A DNA stretch of 64,000 bases from the NCBI GenBank assembly GCA_900315735.1, contig ONAD01000004.1:56252-120251 (forward strand). Direction: 5' to 3'. The stretch comes from an uncultured Lachnospiraceae bacterium. Lineage in GTDB: Bacteria > Bacillota > Clostridia > Lachnospirales > Lachnospiraceae. The notes under the pieces are model-generated. The model worked only from the letters and a program-made list of their open reading frames with translations, was not told the origin of the DNA and made no database searches. Positions 21,405 through 30,950 of the stretch are shown piece after piece. The translations under genes and the position numbers were made by a program. Within the stretch, counting starts at the first letter, position 1. Each line of letters begins with the position of its first letter.

Positions 21405-22454
21405 CTAAACTGTAATCACCTGATGTCCTGCAGCCTTCAGCAGACGGTTCATAATTGCCTGCCCAATACGTGGAGTTGCAAAACTCTCGGAGTAAATAAT
21501 GTCTACTTCTTTCTCATCAAAGTCCCGCAACAGTTTATACAAATGCTTTGCAATTGCATCCTCATCACTGCGTGCACCAATACTTACCACTTCGCCTTCC
21601 GGATAACGGTCTATCGTTTCGTCTGTTCCGATGATTCCTACCTTCTTCCCCAGCAGAACCGCTTCCTTTGCCAAAGCATTAATCTTTGCTACTACCTTCT
21701 CTTCTTCTCCGTCTACCAGAATCAAATCTGCTTTCGGTGCATAATGCTTATATTTCATTCCCGGTGCTTTCGGCTTCTGCAGCGAATCCGAAGCAATAAT
21801 TCCAGGATCCATTTTCACTTCCCCGATTACCTTTTCTAACATTTTCGGTGTAATATAGCCCGGTCTTAAAATCATTGGTATGTCTTCTGTCAGATCAACA
21901 ATCGTGGATTCAATTCCAATTCCCACAGGACCCCCATCCAGTATCATCGGAATTCTGCCATCCATATCAAATGCTACATGCTCTGCCAGAGTCGGACTCG
22001 GTTTACCGGATGTATTGGCACTCGGTGCTGCAATATATCCACCGCTTCTCCTAATCAGTTCCAGTGCAACCGGGTGATTTGGCATGCGGACTGCCACCGT
22101 ATCCATTCCCCCTGTAGTTTCATATGGAACCTTATCATTCTTGCGCACAATCATGGTCAGCGGCCCCGGCCAGAATGCATCTGCAAGTTTCTTTGCTTCT
22201 TCCGGCATCTCCTGTGCGATTTTCTCCATGTCTGAAAATTCTGCCACATGGACAATCAAAGGATTATCAGATGGTCTTCCCTTTGCCGCATAAATTTTCT
22301 TCGATGCCTCTGCACTCAGTGCATCTGCGCCCAGTCCATATACCGTCTCAGTTGGAAATGCCACCAGTCCGCCATCCCGGATAATTGCGGCTGCACGTTC
22401 CAGTGCTTCTGTATCCATATTATTCTGGTCTATTTTTATCACTTCTGTTTTCAT
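21405..22454 (-). CDS. tsaC: L-threonylcarbamoyladenylate synthase (Sua5 type)
   Basis: 349-residue two-domain Sua5/YwlC enzyme. It makes threonylcarbamoyl-AMP for the t6A37 modification of ANN-decoding tRNAs. The YrdC domain (about 15-205) shows FPTETVYGLG, KGRPSDNPLIVHV and SANTSGKPSPT. A linker APGMKYKHYAPKA leads to the Sua5 C-terminal domain (about 235-345). There is no ribosome site before the ATG; instead a promoter -10 box ends 7 nt upstream, so the mRNA may be leaderless. Heads a unit with the phosphatase-like gene and upp. Confidence 0.95.
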   Translation of the reverse strand: MKTEVIKIDQNNMDTEALERAAAIIRDGGLVAFPTETVYGLGADALSAEASKKIYAAKGRPSDNPLIVHVAEFSDMEKIAQEMPEEAKKLADAFWPGPLTMIVRKNDKVPYETTGGMDTVAVRMPNHPVALELIRRSGGYIAAPSANTSGKPSPTLAEHVAFDMDGRIPMILDGGPVGIGIESTIVDLTEDIPMILRPGYITPKMLEKVIGEVKMDPGIIASDSLQKPKAPGMKYKHYAPKADLILVDGEEEKVVAKINALAKEAVLLGKKVGIIGTDETIDRYPEGEVVSIGARSDEDAIAKHLYKLLRDFDEKEVDIIYSESFATPRIGQAIMNRLLKAAGHQVITV

Positions 22455-22461
22455 AACGCCT

Positions 22462-22490
22462 ATTATATCACGTTCCCTTTATGTGTTCAA
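22462..22490 (-). promoter_or_regulatory. Promoter of tsaC, predicting a leaderless mRNA
   Basis: Minus strand TTGAAC, exactly 17 bp, TATAAT, then AGGCGTT and the ATG of tsaC. A start site 6-8 nt after the -10 box falls on or one base before the A of ATG. Confidence 0.65.
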
Positions 22491-22558
22491 GAACTGGAAT
22501 TGTTTTCAAAATCCATTTCCATCCAAAATCGAAAACACCCGAAAACCGCACTTCCTAC

Positions 22559-22587
22559 TTGCTATGTAGACCTAAGTGTGGCATAAT
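22559..22587 (+). promoter_or_regulatory. Promoter of galM
   Basis: TTGCTA, 17-bp spacer, CATAAT, about 40 bp before the galM ATG. It is divergent from the tsaC promoter. Confidence 0.6.
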
Positions 22588-22626
22588 CAGTATGTTCACT
22601 AGAATATTATGGAAAGGAGTTTCCAG

Positions 22627-23667
22627 ATGAAAATTACAAAAAGCGAATTTGGCATGACCAAAGATAATCAGCCGATTTCCCTTTATACTATTGAAAATGC
22701 ATCCGGCGCTTCCGTTACACTTTCGGATTATGGATGCCGTATTATTAAGATTATGGTTCCGAATAAAGAGGGAAAACTGACCGATGTAATTTTAGGCTTA
22801 ATGAATGCCGATGAGTATCTTGCTGATGATGCCAGCCTGGGAGCTGTTGTCGGTCGATGCGCCAACCGTATCGCCAAAGGGCACTTTACCTTAAATGATA
22901 AAGAATACAATCTTGCCATTAACAATGGGCCAAACCACCTGCATGGTGGTCCTACAGGATTTGCCCAGCGTGTATGGACCGGAAAAATTACAGATGATAA
23001 AGTTACATTTACCCGCATTTCTCCGGATGGAGAAGAAGGTTATCCGGGTAACCTTACCGTTTCCGTTACCTACGGATGGTCCGAAGACAATGAATTATCT
23101 ATTGTTTACGATGCGGCCTGTGATCAGGATACTGTATTTTCTGTTACCAGCCATGGTTATTTCAATCTGAATGGGGAAGGAAACGGTACTGTATTAGATC
23201 AGGAATTACGCATTGATGCAGATGCGATTACAGAACTGGATGACACACAGTGTCCTACCGGTGCATTTCTCTCTGTAGAAGGAAGCCCATTTGATTTCCG
23301 TGAGATGAAGAAAATCGGTGACGGCATTCACTGTGACAATACCCAGTTAAAATTAGGTGGCACTTACGACCACAACTTTGTAATCAATGGCGACGGCTTA
23401 AGAGAGGCAGCTGTTTTACAGTCTAAGGAAAGCGGCATACGGATGACCTGCTTTACCGACCAGCCAGGTGTACAGCTCTATGTCCCTTGTTATACCCTTC
23501 ATCAGAAAGGAATTGATGGCAAAGATTATCCGCCATATTCCGCAGTATGTTTAGAGACACAGCATTATCCAAATGCGATTAATATCGAACATTTCCCTCC
23601 TGTTGTTTTAAAAGCAGGCGAGAATTTCCGGTCCAAGACACTCTATCATTTTTCTGTGATGAGCTAA
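22627..23667 (+). CDS. galM: Aldose 1-epimerase (galactose mutarotase)
   Basis: 346-residue enzyme that interconverts alpha and beta anomers of galactose and other aldoses. It has the family landmarks NGPNHLHGG (near 92), SHGYFNLNG (near 172, catalytic His) and VCLETQHYPNAIN (near 308, catalytic Glu). I start at 22627 because GGAAAGGAG lies 8 nt before it; the ATG at 22609 has no ribosome site. It stands alone, with its own promoter and terminator, so it is not tied to a galactose operon here. Confidence 0.95.
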   Translation: MKITKSEFGMTKDNQPISLYTIENASGASVTLSDYGCRIIKIMVPNKEGKLTDVILGLMNADEYLADDASLGAVVGRCANRIAKGHFTLNDKEYNLAINNGPNHLHGGPTGFAQRVWTGKITDDKVTFTRISPDGEEGYPGNLTVSVTYGWSEDNELSIVYDAACDQDTVFSVTSHGYFNLNGEGNGTVLDQELRIDADAITELDDTQCPTGAFLSVEGSPFDFREMKKIGDGIHCDNTQLKLGGTYDHNFVINGDGLREAAVLQSKESGIRMTCFTDQPGVQLYVPCYTLHQKGIDGKDYPPYSAVCLETQHYPNAINIEHFPPVVLKAGENFRSKTLYHFSVMS

Positions 23668-23690
23668 ACCCGAGAAAAATATAAGAAAGC

Positions 23691-23726
23691 AAAAGATTCC
23701 AGTCCATTATGGCTGGAATCTTTTTT
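23691..23726. terminator. Bidirectional terminator between galM and the amidase gene
   Basis: AAAAGATTCCAG pairs with CTGGAATCTTTT around a 10-nt loop, with T6 on the plus strand and A-rich flank giving T on the minus strand. The convergent genes end on either side. Confidence 0.85.
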
Positions 23727-23753
23727 GTAATCTTTCTTTATTTCTGATGCATT

Positions 23754-24512
23754 TCAATGCTGTTTCATTTTCTTTTTTTCTGTATCTGCAGTCTCATTAC
23801 TCATGCCAGCTTCTTCCGTATCTGCTGTTTCATTGCCCAGACAGTCTAGAATTCCATCCGCAATGGCCTCTGCCACTGCCTCCTGATATTCCCCGGTAGA
23901 TAATTTCGCGGCCTCCTCGGAATTACTTAAGAAGCCGCATTCTACGATTACCGTAGGATATGCCGTTTTTTTCAGGAGATAATAACTCTCATTGGCTTTT
24001 GCTTCCCGCTTATTTTCCGTATCCAGATGCGACCGCAGGCTTTCCTGCATAATCCCGGCAATTTTTCTACCCTCCTCGGACTGTCCAAAATAGAAGCACT
24101 GGGCTCCGCTTATGGACTCTTCCGTATAACTGTTCTGATGGACACTTATGGTAAATAACGGCTTCGCCTCATCAATCAGCCGGCAGCGGTTACGCATATC
24201 TGCCACCTTCTTGCTGCCGCTCTCCCCTTTATCAAGACTTTCGTCTGTCTCCCGGGTCAGAATCACTGTTATATTTTCTTTTTCCAGACGGGCTTTTACC
24301 TTCTTTGCAATGGCAAGGTTAATGTCCTTTTCCAGTTCGCCGTGAATCCCGATTTTGCCCGGGTCATCACCGCCATGACCTGCGTCCACAACGATACATG
24401 GCTTTTCTTCTGCTGCCCGCATGCTGCTTACCAGCACTGCTCCTTCTTTTGATAACAGGCATACTGCCACCAGTAGAAGAACTGCCATATATAATTCGAT
24501 TCTTTTTTTCAA
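23754..24512 (-). CDS. N-acetylmuramoyl-L-alanine amidase (Amidase_3, CwlD-like)
   Basis: 252-residue exported zinc amidase that cleaves the muramic acid-peptide bond. A signal or anchor helix (about 6-30) is followed by the Amidase_3 domain (about 38-228) with VVDAGHGGDDPG, the His ligand in FTISVHQNSY and the catalytic Glu in VIVECGFLSN. A short C-terminal tail of two near-repeats (ETADTEEAGMSNETADTEKK) is unusual. Size and layout match CwlD, which makes muramic-delta-lactam in spore cortex, but the sporulation role is not proven. Confidence 0.9.
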   Translation of the reverse strand: MKKRIELYMAVLLLVAVCLLSKEGAVLVSSMRAAEEKPCIVVDAGHGGDDPGKIGIHGELEKDINLAIAKKVKARLEKENITVILTRETDESLDKGESGSKKVADMRNRCRLIDEAKPLFTISVHQNSYTEESISGAQCFYFGQSEEGRKIAGIMQESLRSHLDTENKREAKANESYYLLKKTAYPTVIVECGFLSNSEEAAKLSTGEYQEAVAEAIADGILDCLGNETADTEEAGMSNETADTEKKKMKQH

Positions 24513-24581
24513 ACCACACTTCCTAATTCTTTTCTTTATAATAAATATGAAAGTGCCGGCTCAATTATCCTGTTTTATCTG

Positions 24582-26576
24582 TTAATCTACTTTAAACTTC
24601 GCAATTTCTTCGGTAATCTCTACTACAATCCGTTTCAATTCCTGTCCGGCTTCCACTACCTTGTCGCCATCCTTGGAGAATTCTTCGGAAATATCCATAA
24701 CGCTCCGATAAGTCTCGCTGATTACCTGTGTACTTGCCGTCTGCTCTTCTACACTGGCTGCCATATCCGTGATTACATTACTGATATTTCCAATGGCCTC
24801 ATTTACAGTATTCATCAGATTGCTGATTTCTGTTACGCTCTGATTAATCTGTTCAAATACATCCGATGTATTGGATACATTTTCCACACCGGTATTGACC
24901 TTCTCAATACTCTGACTGGTCTTCTCTGTTACGACACCAATCAGGTCGCCCATCTTCGAAGTAACGCTCACAATATCTACTGCAGAATTGCCGCATTCCT
25001 CAGCCAGCTTTCTGATTTCCTCTGCTACAACAGCAAATCCCTTTCCAGCTTCTCCCGCTCTTGCCGCCTCTATGGATGCATTCAGTGCCAGAAGATTGGT
25101 CTGGTCTGCGATATCCTGGATTACCTGCACCATGTTATTGATGCCTTCGATTCCTTCAGATACATTTCCAACCGCTTCCTGTAATTCCACAGATACTCCG
25201 GAAATGCTTTCCATGGTCTCATTCATATAGCTAACCTGCAGTTTACCATCCCGTACTAAGGATACTGCACCGTGTATTTTCTCATTTACCTGTTCCGATG
25301 CCTGTGTGGTATCATACACATTCATGGTCAGACCATCCGTTCCCTCTGCGATAACATGAATGCCTTGGTTCAGGCCATCTAAGGTATCTGTCAGATTATG
25401 CATGGATTCTAACTGATTCTCTGCAGACTCCTGTAAATGGGCAGCCACTTCCATGTTGGTATCTGTCTGTACATCCATCCGCTTTACATCCGAACGGATT
25501 TTCTTCATGGTTTCTTTTAATTTCTCATCCAGCTGGTTCATATTTTTACCAATTCTTCCCAGCTCATCAGAGGATTTCACTGCACATGCTGTGGTAAAAT
25601 CCAGATCCTTAATCTGATTAATTGCTTTATCAATCTTTGGCACCGGCCGCATTAATAAGGTCAGAACCACAAGAATGACAATAACCTGAATTACAATTCC
25701 CACTGCCATAGTAATAAAGGATGCATTTTTAATGCCTGCTGCTCTTGTAGTTACATCCTGCTTTGGCACAACTACTACGGTAACAAAGTTGGTATTTGGA
25801 ATCTTATTTGCTGATATGAAATATTTTCCTGCGCTTGTTACTTCCCCGTAAGTCTCATTGGCTGTAATATCCTTTACAGTGTCAATAATAATATCATCCA
25901 CATCATCCACAGTCTGTCCGTTCCAGTCTTCCTGCTCTCTGTTTCCAAGAATCAGCCCGGTTGTCTCATCAATGGCAAAGGCATAACCGGATACTCCGAT
26001 CTGTTGTGCCTCCAGCGCATCCTTTAATGTTGTAAGCGGTAAATCCGCCGAAATTACTCCAATAACTTTATTGGAAGAATTCTTGATATTTGCATAAATA
26101 GAAATAATATATTCTCCGCTGTCTGCATCAAGATAGCATTCTCCAAATGTAACCTCATCCGCTTTTAAGCCCTCTGTGTACCAGGGTCTTTCTTTCATGA
26201 CCCAGTCACTTCCCGGTGTCCACAGCTTATCAATATAGGTTCCATCTTCCAGCCCGCAGTAAATTCCGTTCGGAATGATATCAAGGTACGCATCTGCAAT
26301 ACTTAAAATATATTCCTCAATCTCTTCCGATGTGGTACAGGATTTCTCTGTAGAAGTCTGGATATTCTTTACCAGTCCGATAACCTGATTCAAATCTGCC
26401 TGCATCTGATTTCCTACATTTTCCTGTGCCATCTCAATTTCACTTATGAAATTATCTTCTACGACACTTTTACTTTCCCCATAAGTAAAAATGAATACCA
26501 GAAAATAGGTCAGAATAACAAATGGAACCATTGTCATTACAATTTTGTTTTTTAAGCTGCTTCTTACTTTTTTCAT
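24582..26576 (-). CDS. Methyl-accepting chemotaxis protein with dCache sensor
   Basis: 664-residue chemoreceptor. Membrane helix (about 12-32), large extracytoplasmic dCache-type sensor domain (about 35-275, with [22 protein letters not shown] and [12 protein letters not shown]), second helix (about 283-305), HAMP (about 306-360) and signalling domain (about 400-650). The hairpin tip, [19 protein letters not shown] with [14 protein letters not shown], is the CheA/CheW contact. No chemotaxis or flagellar gene lies nearby. GAAGGGAAG precedes the ATG. Confidence 0.95.
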   Translation of the reverse strand: MKKVRSSLKNKIVMTMVPFVILTYFLVFIFTYGESKSVVEDNFISEIEMAQENVGNQMQADLNQVIGLVKNIQTSTEKSCTTSEEIEEYILSIADAYLDIIPNGIYCGLEDGTYIDKLWTPGSDWVMKERPWYTEGLKADEVTFGECYLDADSGEYIISIYANIKNSSNKVIGVISADLPLTTLKDALEAQQIGVSGYAFAIDETTGLILGNREQEDWNGQTVDDVDDIIIDTVKDITANETYGEVTSAGKYFISANKIPNTNFVTVVVVPKQDVTTRAAGIKNASFITMAVGIVIQVIVILVVLTLLMRPVPKIDKAINQIKDLDFTTACAVKSSDELGRIGKNMNQLDEKLKETMKKIRSDVKRMDVQTDTNMEVAAHLQESAENQLESMHNLTDTLDGLNQGIHVIAEGTDGLTMNVYDTTQASEQVNEKIHGAVSLVRDGKLQVSYMNETMESISGVSVELQEAVGNVSEGIEGINNMVQVIQDIADQTNLLALNASIEAARAGEAGKGFAVVAEEIRKLAEECGNSAVDIVSVTSKMGDLIGVVTEKTSQSIEKVNTGVENVSNTSDVFEQINQSVTEISNLMNTVNEAIGNISNVITDMAASVEEQTASTQVISETYRSVMDISEEFSKDGDKVVEAGQELKRIVVEITEEIAKFKVD

Positions 26577-26617
26577 GGGCTTCCCTTCTCCTTTGCAATT
26601 TACCGTTTTTCTTTATC

Positions 26618-28435
26618 TTAATTGTTTGTATATTTAATAATGGTATCCCAGATGCTGTCCGTCTCAAAGCCAAGCTTCCAGAAGGATGCACCCGCCAGAT
26701 TATTTGATTTCATGACTTCTAACTTCTTCTCAAGAGAAGTTGCATCTTCTATCCAGACCTTATAGGTTACTCCATCATTTATATACTCTGCATAATTCTG
26801 CCCATCTTCTTCCGACCAGGTCGGTGTTGCGCCATTTAATTCCAGACGTTTCTGTACCGTATCCATTCCAACTGCTTCGCTGGTCAAATCATATGGTACA
26901 TAATCCTCCGCTGCAGCTGCTGTTGTATCTTCTGCATCATCTGTTTTCGGTGTCTCTGCCCAGATTCTTGTATAGAACGGACATCCTAAAATAATCTGAT
27001 TTGCAGGAACTTCCTTTAAGGTATCGGCTACTCCGTTGGTTACAAATCCAATGGATGCAACGGAGCCTTCATCTGAACCGACATAGTGCTCATCATATCC
27101 CATAATGACTACATAATCCGCAAAATTTGCCTGCTCTTCCCGGTCATAAAATGCGGTATAAGCACTCGGCACATAGTTGTCTACGGATAATACCACGCCG
27201 TTGTTTGCACATTTTAAGGAAAGTTCGCGGATAAACTGGATATAGCTGTCTCCCACTGCTTCACTGTTTAAAGATTCAAAATCCAGGTTAATTCCATCTA
27301 AATCATACTGGATTGCCGCTGAAATAATCTGATTGACCAGATACTGTCTGGTAGAGGTATGAGTCAGGACAGTGGCTGTATCCACATCTTTATTTTCAAG
27401 ATTGCTTACCAGTCCCCAGACCTCAATATTATTCTGGTGGCAGTAGTTTACATAATCCAGTGATGCAAGGTTTGCAATGTTACCGTTGTTGTCATTTAAG
27501 TAGAACCAGGTCGGTGCGATTACATTGATTCCCTTGGTATTCTGTAATACTGTTGCAATGGTACTGTTGGCATCCTTTGTGGTTACCTGATGCCATGCCA
27601 TTTCTATGGTAAAGTCCTTGGAAATATGGGTAAATTCCGGCTCTGTAAAATCATTGCTCAAAGTCTCAGTGGTTACTTTTCCCACGAACTTATTCTTAAG
27701 GTATCCGATAACGCCATCTTCTGTCATGGCTTTGGTCCAGCTGTCACCTGCTTCCAAAATCGTCAGGGTCTCGCCTTTTTCTAAGTCTTTCACAATCGGG
27801 CTCTTGATACCGCCCTTTAAACGAAGCTGTGTTGCCTTCTTCGCCGGTGCTGTATCCACATCACCCCATACCGTATTGATTACGGTACGATTCGGGTCTT
27901 CATATACTTCGTGGGTAATATTGGTATACTGTTCTACGAAATCCAGTGCAAGATACATGGTATTGCTGTCATTCCGGACAATCGTATAATCTGCGGTCTG
28001 GTTTTCCTTGCCTACCTGATAAGTATTGCAGCCTGCTGCCACGGTAACGAGATTGTCCGGCAGTGTATAAAGCAGTACATTTTCATTGGCATCCCAGTAA
28101 AAACGGTCATTAAAGCGGTCATGTACCGTTTCATAATCCACATAAACTTCACCGTCAATATATTTACCCGGTGTCTCTAACACTTCATGGTCCACGACCA
28201 GTGAAATATCATTGTCTGCCTGTAAATGATAATATTCTGTCATATCCTGATGCTCTTTACTCGGAATATATTTCTGAATGATTTTCGTGCCTACGGTAAT
28301 CAGTAACACCAGTAATATCAATACAATTACCACAATAACCGGTGCCAATTTCGTATTTTTTCTGTTCCGGCTGCGGTTCCGGTTTCTATTTCGATTCCCA
28401 TTTGTCGGTCTGTTCGTTCGCTGCGTTCTCTCCAA
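26618..28435 (-). CDS. Exported GH18-family glycosidase with SH3 domain
   Basis: 605-residue cell-surface protein. A very basic N-terminus with RNRNRNRSRNRKN is followed by a membrane anchor (about 31-51), a copper-amine-oxidase-N-like region (about 70-190), a bacterial SH3 domain (about 205-255, LKGGIKSPIVKDLEKGETL) and a GH18 barrel (about 275-600). The catalytic motif is present as DLDGINLDFESL with Glu as acid, and YDEHYVGSDEGSVA also fits. The group includes spore-germination hydrolases such as YaaH/SleL. It starts at TTG: AGGAGGA lies 8 nt upstream and no ATG or GTG is better placed. 41 nt separates it from the chemoreceptor gene. Confidence 0.88.
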   Translation of the reverse strand: MERTQRTNRPTNGNRNRNRNRSRNRKNTKLAPVIVVIVLILLVLLITVGTKIIQKYIPSKEHQDMTEYYHLQADNDISLVVDHEVLETPGKYIDGEVYVDYETVHDRFNDRFYWDANENVLLYTLPDNLVTVAAGCNTYQVGKENQTADYTIVRNDSNTMYLALDFVEQYTNITHEVYEDPNRTVINTVWGDVDTAPAKKATQLRLKGGIKSPIVKDLEKGETLTILEAGDSWTKAMTEDGVIGYLKNKFVGKVTTETLSNDFTEPEFTHISKDFTIEMAWHQVTTKDANSTIATVLQNTKGINVIAPTWFYLNDNNGNIANLASLDYVNYCHQNNIEVWGLVSNLENKDVDTATVLTHTSTRQYLVNQIISAAIQYDLDGINLDFESLNSEAVGDSYIQFIRELSLKCANNGVVLSVDNYVPSAYTAFYDREEQANFADYVVIMGYDEHYVGSDEGSVASIGFVTNGVADTLKEVPANQIILGCPFYTRIWAETPKTDDAEDTTAAAAEDYVPYDLTSEAVGMDTVQKRLELNGATPTWSEEDGQNYAEYINDGVTYKVWIEDATSLEKKLEVMKSNNLAGASFWKLGFETDSIWDTIIKYTNN

Positions 28436-28619
28436 GCCTGCGTCCTCCTGTACTTTACGGTTTTATTTCTATTTTCTTATGGTTTTCCATTTTTGTTTTC
28501 TTTGCCATAAGCATACGTCATTGGTGGGAAAATTTCAAGTAAAAACCACCCGGAAACCCTCTTGTTCTTCAGCCGCAGACCCCGCCACCATCGGCTTCTT
28601 ATGGATGTCTGGCAACAGC

Positions 28620-28652
28620 TACGAAAAAAACGCTTTGCGAGTTTCCCGCGTA
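28620..28652 (-). repeat. Post-terminator palindromic motif, family 3, copy 1
   Basis: On the minus strand ACGCGGGAAACTCGCAAAGCG follows directly on the T-tract of the 28652-28690 terminator. Similar sequence occurs after the terminators at 33390 and 57676. Confidence 0.6.
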
Positions 28653-28690
28653 AAAAGAGGCACAGACTATCATTTTTGTCTGTGCCTCTT
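28652..28690 (-). terminator. Terminator of the kinase/P-loop gene pair
   Basis: AAGAGGCACAGAC pairs perfectly with GTCTGTGCCTCTT around a 10-nt loop and is followed by T5 on the minus strand. It lies about 180 bp after the stop of the 28873 gene; nothing coding is seen in between. Confidence 0.8.
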
Positions 28691-28872
28691 ACCTTTCTTT
28701 TTCTTTACATTGTGCTGCATTCTGCAGCGGTGTGAGTAAGCATTCAGGGTAACTTTCTCACATTAAAAGCATATATTTTCTATTTATTCATCTTTTTTGT
28801 TTTTGGTTTCTGTTAAATTTACATGCCTGCTTTCTACTTTCCTTTTCCAAAAGGATAAGCATTCGTGATATG

Positions 28873-29433
28873 TTAAACTAAAGTTTTTAAAAACAGGCGC
28901 TCTGCTTCTTTTAAATGAAGCGGGTCCTCCATAAAAGGAAGGGTATGGATTGGTATCCGGTATTGTTTCTGAAAATCTTTTTTATCTTTTTTCATCCCAA
29001 ACTGTGCCAGAAACGTCACGTTGTCCAAACACTTTTCCTCTTCCCATATGACGGACATAAAATACTCTAATTCCTTTCGTTTCCATGGACTTAAGGAAAC
29101 CAGAATCAGCTTCCGGTCACAGCGCAAGAATTCCCGACGAATCCTGTAAAACTCACTTCCGCCGTCTATGATGTAATACTCATAGCCCTGTCGGATATAT
29201 TCCGGCATATTATCACTTCCCGCGTTTGCAAAATAGTGTTTTCTGTCCGGCCGCCCCCATTTACTCTGCTGCTGTTTCTGCAGTTCTTCCAATTCGTGAT
29301 TTCCACTTAATTCCACCAATGCCGTGTGACTTTTCAGGCAGTCCGCACAGTAATGGGTCAGCGCAGTGCACAGATGCGTCACACCCACGCCCTGCTGCAC
29401 ACCAAATATTCCGATGCTTTTTCTTTCTTCCAT
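28873..29433 (-). CDS. Stand-alone P-loop (MinD/ParA-like) protein, no P-loop lysine
   Basis: 186-residue protein with the fold signature of the MinD/ParA/CpaE group: an N-terminal strand and loop IGIFGVQQGVGVTHLCTAL, then YYIIDGGSEFYR in the Walker B/switch position and a following KLILVSLSPWKRKELEY block. The loop has GVGVTH but no lysine at either the deviant or the classical position, so canonical ATP hydrolysis is doubtful. It starts 6 nt after the kinase fusion, whose C-terminal domain is a close relative. The two are surely one operon. Function unknown. Confidence 0.75.
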   Translation of the reverse strand: MEERKSIGIFGVQQGVGVTHLCTALTHYCADCLKSHTALVELSGNHELEELQKQQQSKWGRPDRKHYFANAGSDNMPEYIRQGYEYYIIDGGSEFYRIRREFLRCDRKLILVSLSPWKRKELEYFMSVIWEEEKCLDNVTFLAQFGMKKDKKDFQKQYRIPIHTLPFMEDPLHLKEAERLFLKTLV

Positions 29434-29439
29434 GGTTTG

Positions 29440-30723
29440 TTATCTTCTCCCTTCTTTCGAAAGCATTTGTGTGAAGAATGCTTCCTTCTCTCTGCCACCA
29501 TCAAATGGCATTGTGTCCCTCGGATAACAGTACACTTCTCTTCCGATGAAAGCTGCAAATTCTCTCGCCTCCATGGGGCTGCTGTGATTACAGATAATTT
29601 TAAGATTCGGTACACAACGTAATGTTTGCCAGGCTTTCATGGAAGCTTCCCGCTTCCACAAAGACAGATTCACTACGAGTACTGTAAGCTCAGCCTCTTC
29701 CATGCAGGCTTCTTCCACTGCTGCTCCATAATCGAAAATAAGTGTGTCTTCCCCATTTCCAATTGACTCACTTCCCCGGAAATTCCGGCAGATGACGATA
29801 TCTTCTTCGCATTCTGCCTCACGGCTCCTTCCAATTTGTTCCACCACATTACTTATCTTTTCCCTCTTTTCGGACTGAATTTCCCGATACAGGGCATTTG
29901 CGCCCCCCGCATTAAAAAATGAAGTCAGTGCAATGGCTATATGGGTGGTTCCGACTCCGGATTCTGCCCCCACAACAGATATGCTTTTTAAGAGATGCTC
30001 TTTCCGATTCCCCTTCTGCTTTAACGCACGGGTCAGTGCCTGTTGTAATTCCCCGGCGCTTTTGTAACGCTTGTTTGGATTTTTTCTTGTGGCTTTTTGT
30101 GCGATATATCGGAATGCCGGACTGCTTTTGTGGGAATGCTTCTTAATATAAAGCGAAAAAATAGCCCCGATTGCGTAAATATCGCTTGCCGTATGCAGTT
30201 CATGTTCCCTGTACTGCTCCGGTGCCGCAAAACCTTTTGTTCCATAGTTCTGATAATTTTTTCCACGACTGGTAATATATGATGCAATTCCAAAATCGAT
30301 TAATTTCACCTGATTCCCACATACTATAATGTGCGACGGTTTTAAATCCTGATGTAATACCGGAAATGGTTTCTGGCTGTGCAGGAATCCAACGATTCCG
30401 CAAAGCTGTATGCCAATCTGTATCATATACTCCTGGGAAACTGACGTATTCCAAAGCAACTTCTCCAACGATTCCCCTTCAACATATTCCTCAATGATAT
30501 AATAAAAGGCTTCATCTTCCTCAATATCATATACAATTGGAATTCCGGGATGTCGTAACTTAGCGAGAATGTTCGCTTCAGAAAGAATTGAAGACGGCAT
30601 AGAACGTGTCTTTGAAATACACTTTATTGCACGATATGTCTCCAACTTCAGATGTCTGGCAAGATACACCTTTCCTGCTGCGCCGCTTCCTAACTCCGAC
30701 AACAGCTCGTATCTGTCAAACAA
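29440..30723 (-). CDS. Ser/Thr protein kinase fused to a MinD/ParA-like domain
   Basis: 427 residues. The Hanks-type kinase (about 1-225) has the Gly loop LGSGAAGKVYLA, the ATP-binding Lys in YRAIKCI, the catalytic loop VLHQDLKPSHIIV (HQD in place of HRD) and the metal site LIDFGIA. After a short linker, residues about 245-425 form a P-loop domain starting SVVGAESGVGTTHIAIAL, again lacking the P-loop lysine. No membrane helix or PASTA repeat is seen, so it is a soluble kinase. No ATG or GTG is available; a TTG at 30723 fits the kinase N-terminus, but the GGAAGGGG site lies further upstream, so the start is uncertain. Confidence 0.85.
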   Translation of the reverse strand: MFDRYELLSELGSGAAGKVYLARHLKLETYRAIKCISKTRSMPSSILSEANILAKLRHPGIPIVYDIEEDEAFYYIIEEYVEGESLEKLLWNTSVSQEYMIQIGIQLCGIVGFLHSQKPFPVLHQDLKPSHIIVCGNQVKLIDFGIASYITSRGKNYQNYGTKGFAAPEQYREHELHTASDIYAIGAIFSLYIKKHSHKSSPAFRYIAQKATRKNPNKRYKSAGELQQALTRALKQKGNRKEHLLKSISVVGAESGVGTTHIAIALTSFFNAGGANALYREIQSEKREKISNVVEQIGRSREAECEEDIVICRNFRGSESIGNGEDTLIFDYGAAVEEACMEEAELTVLVVNLSLWKREASMKAWQTLRCVPNLKIICNHSSPMEAREFAAFIGREVYCYPRDTMPFDGGREKEAFFTQMLSKEGRR

Positions 30724-30791
30724 AATTTGTGTTTCTATATGTTCCGCCCCTTCCTTCTTCCAAAGGAACCGGAACGCATCTCTTGGAATAC

Positions 30792-30821
30792 TTTATAGCA
30801 CAAAGCAATTACGCTTTGCAA
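30792..30821 (-). promoter_or_regulatory. Probable promoter of the kinase/P-loop pair
   Basis: Minus strand TTGCAA, 18-bp spacer, TATAAA, about 70 nt before the kinase start. GCAAAGC/GCTTTG in the spacer forms a small inverted repeat. Confidence 0.5.
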
Positions 30822-30873
30822 TAGAAAATCTGTTTTTTTAGACTTTTTAGAAAACTTTAATATTTTTTACCGG

Positions 30874-30902
30874 TTTACAAGTATTTTTCATTCCATTATA
30901 AT
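30874..30902 (+). promoter_or_regulatory. Promoter of mecA
   Basis: TTTACA, 17-bp spacer, TATAAT, about 48 bp before the mecA ATG. Confidence 0.7.
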
Positions 30903-30950
30903 ATAGGCGTAAACTTCATACAATTTTCTATAGATAAGGAAGTGATTTTT

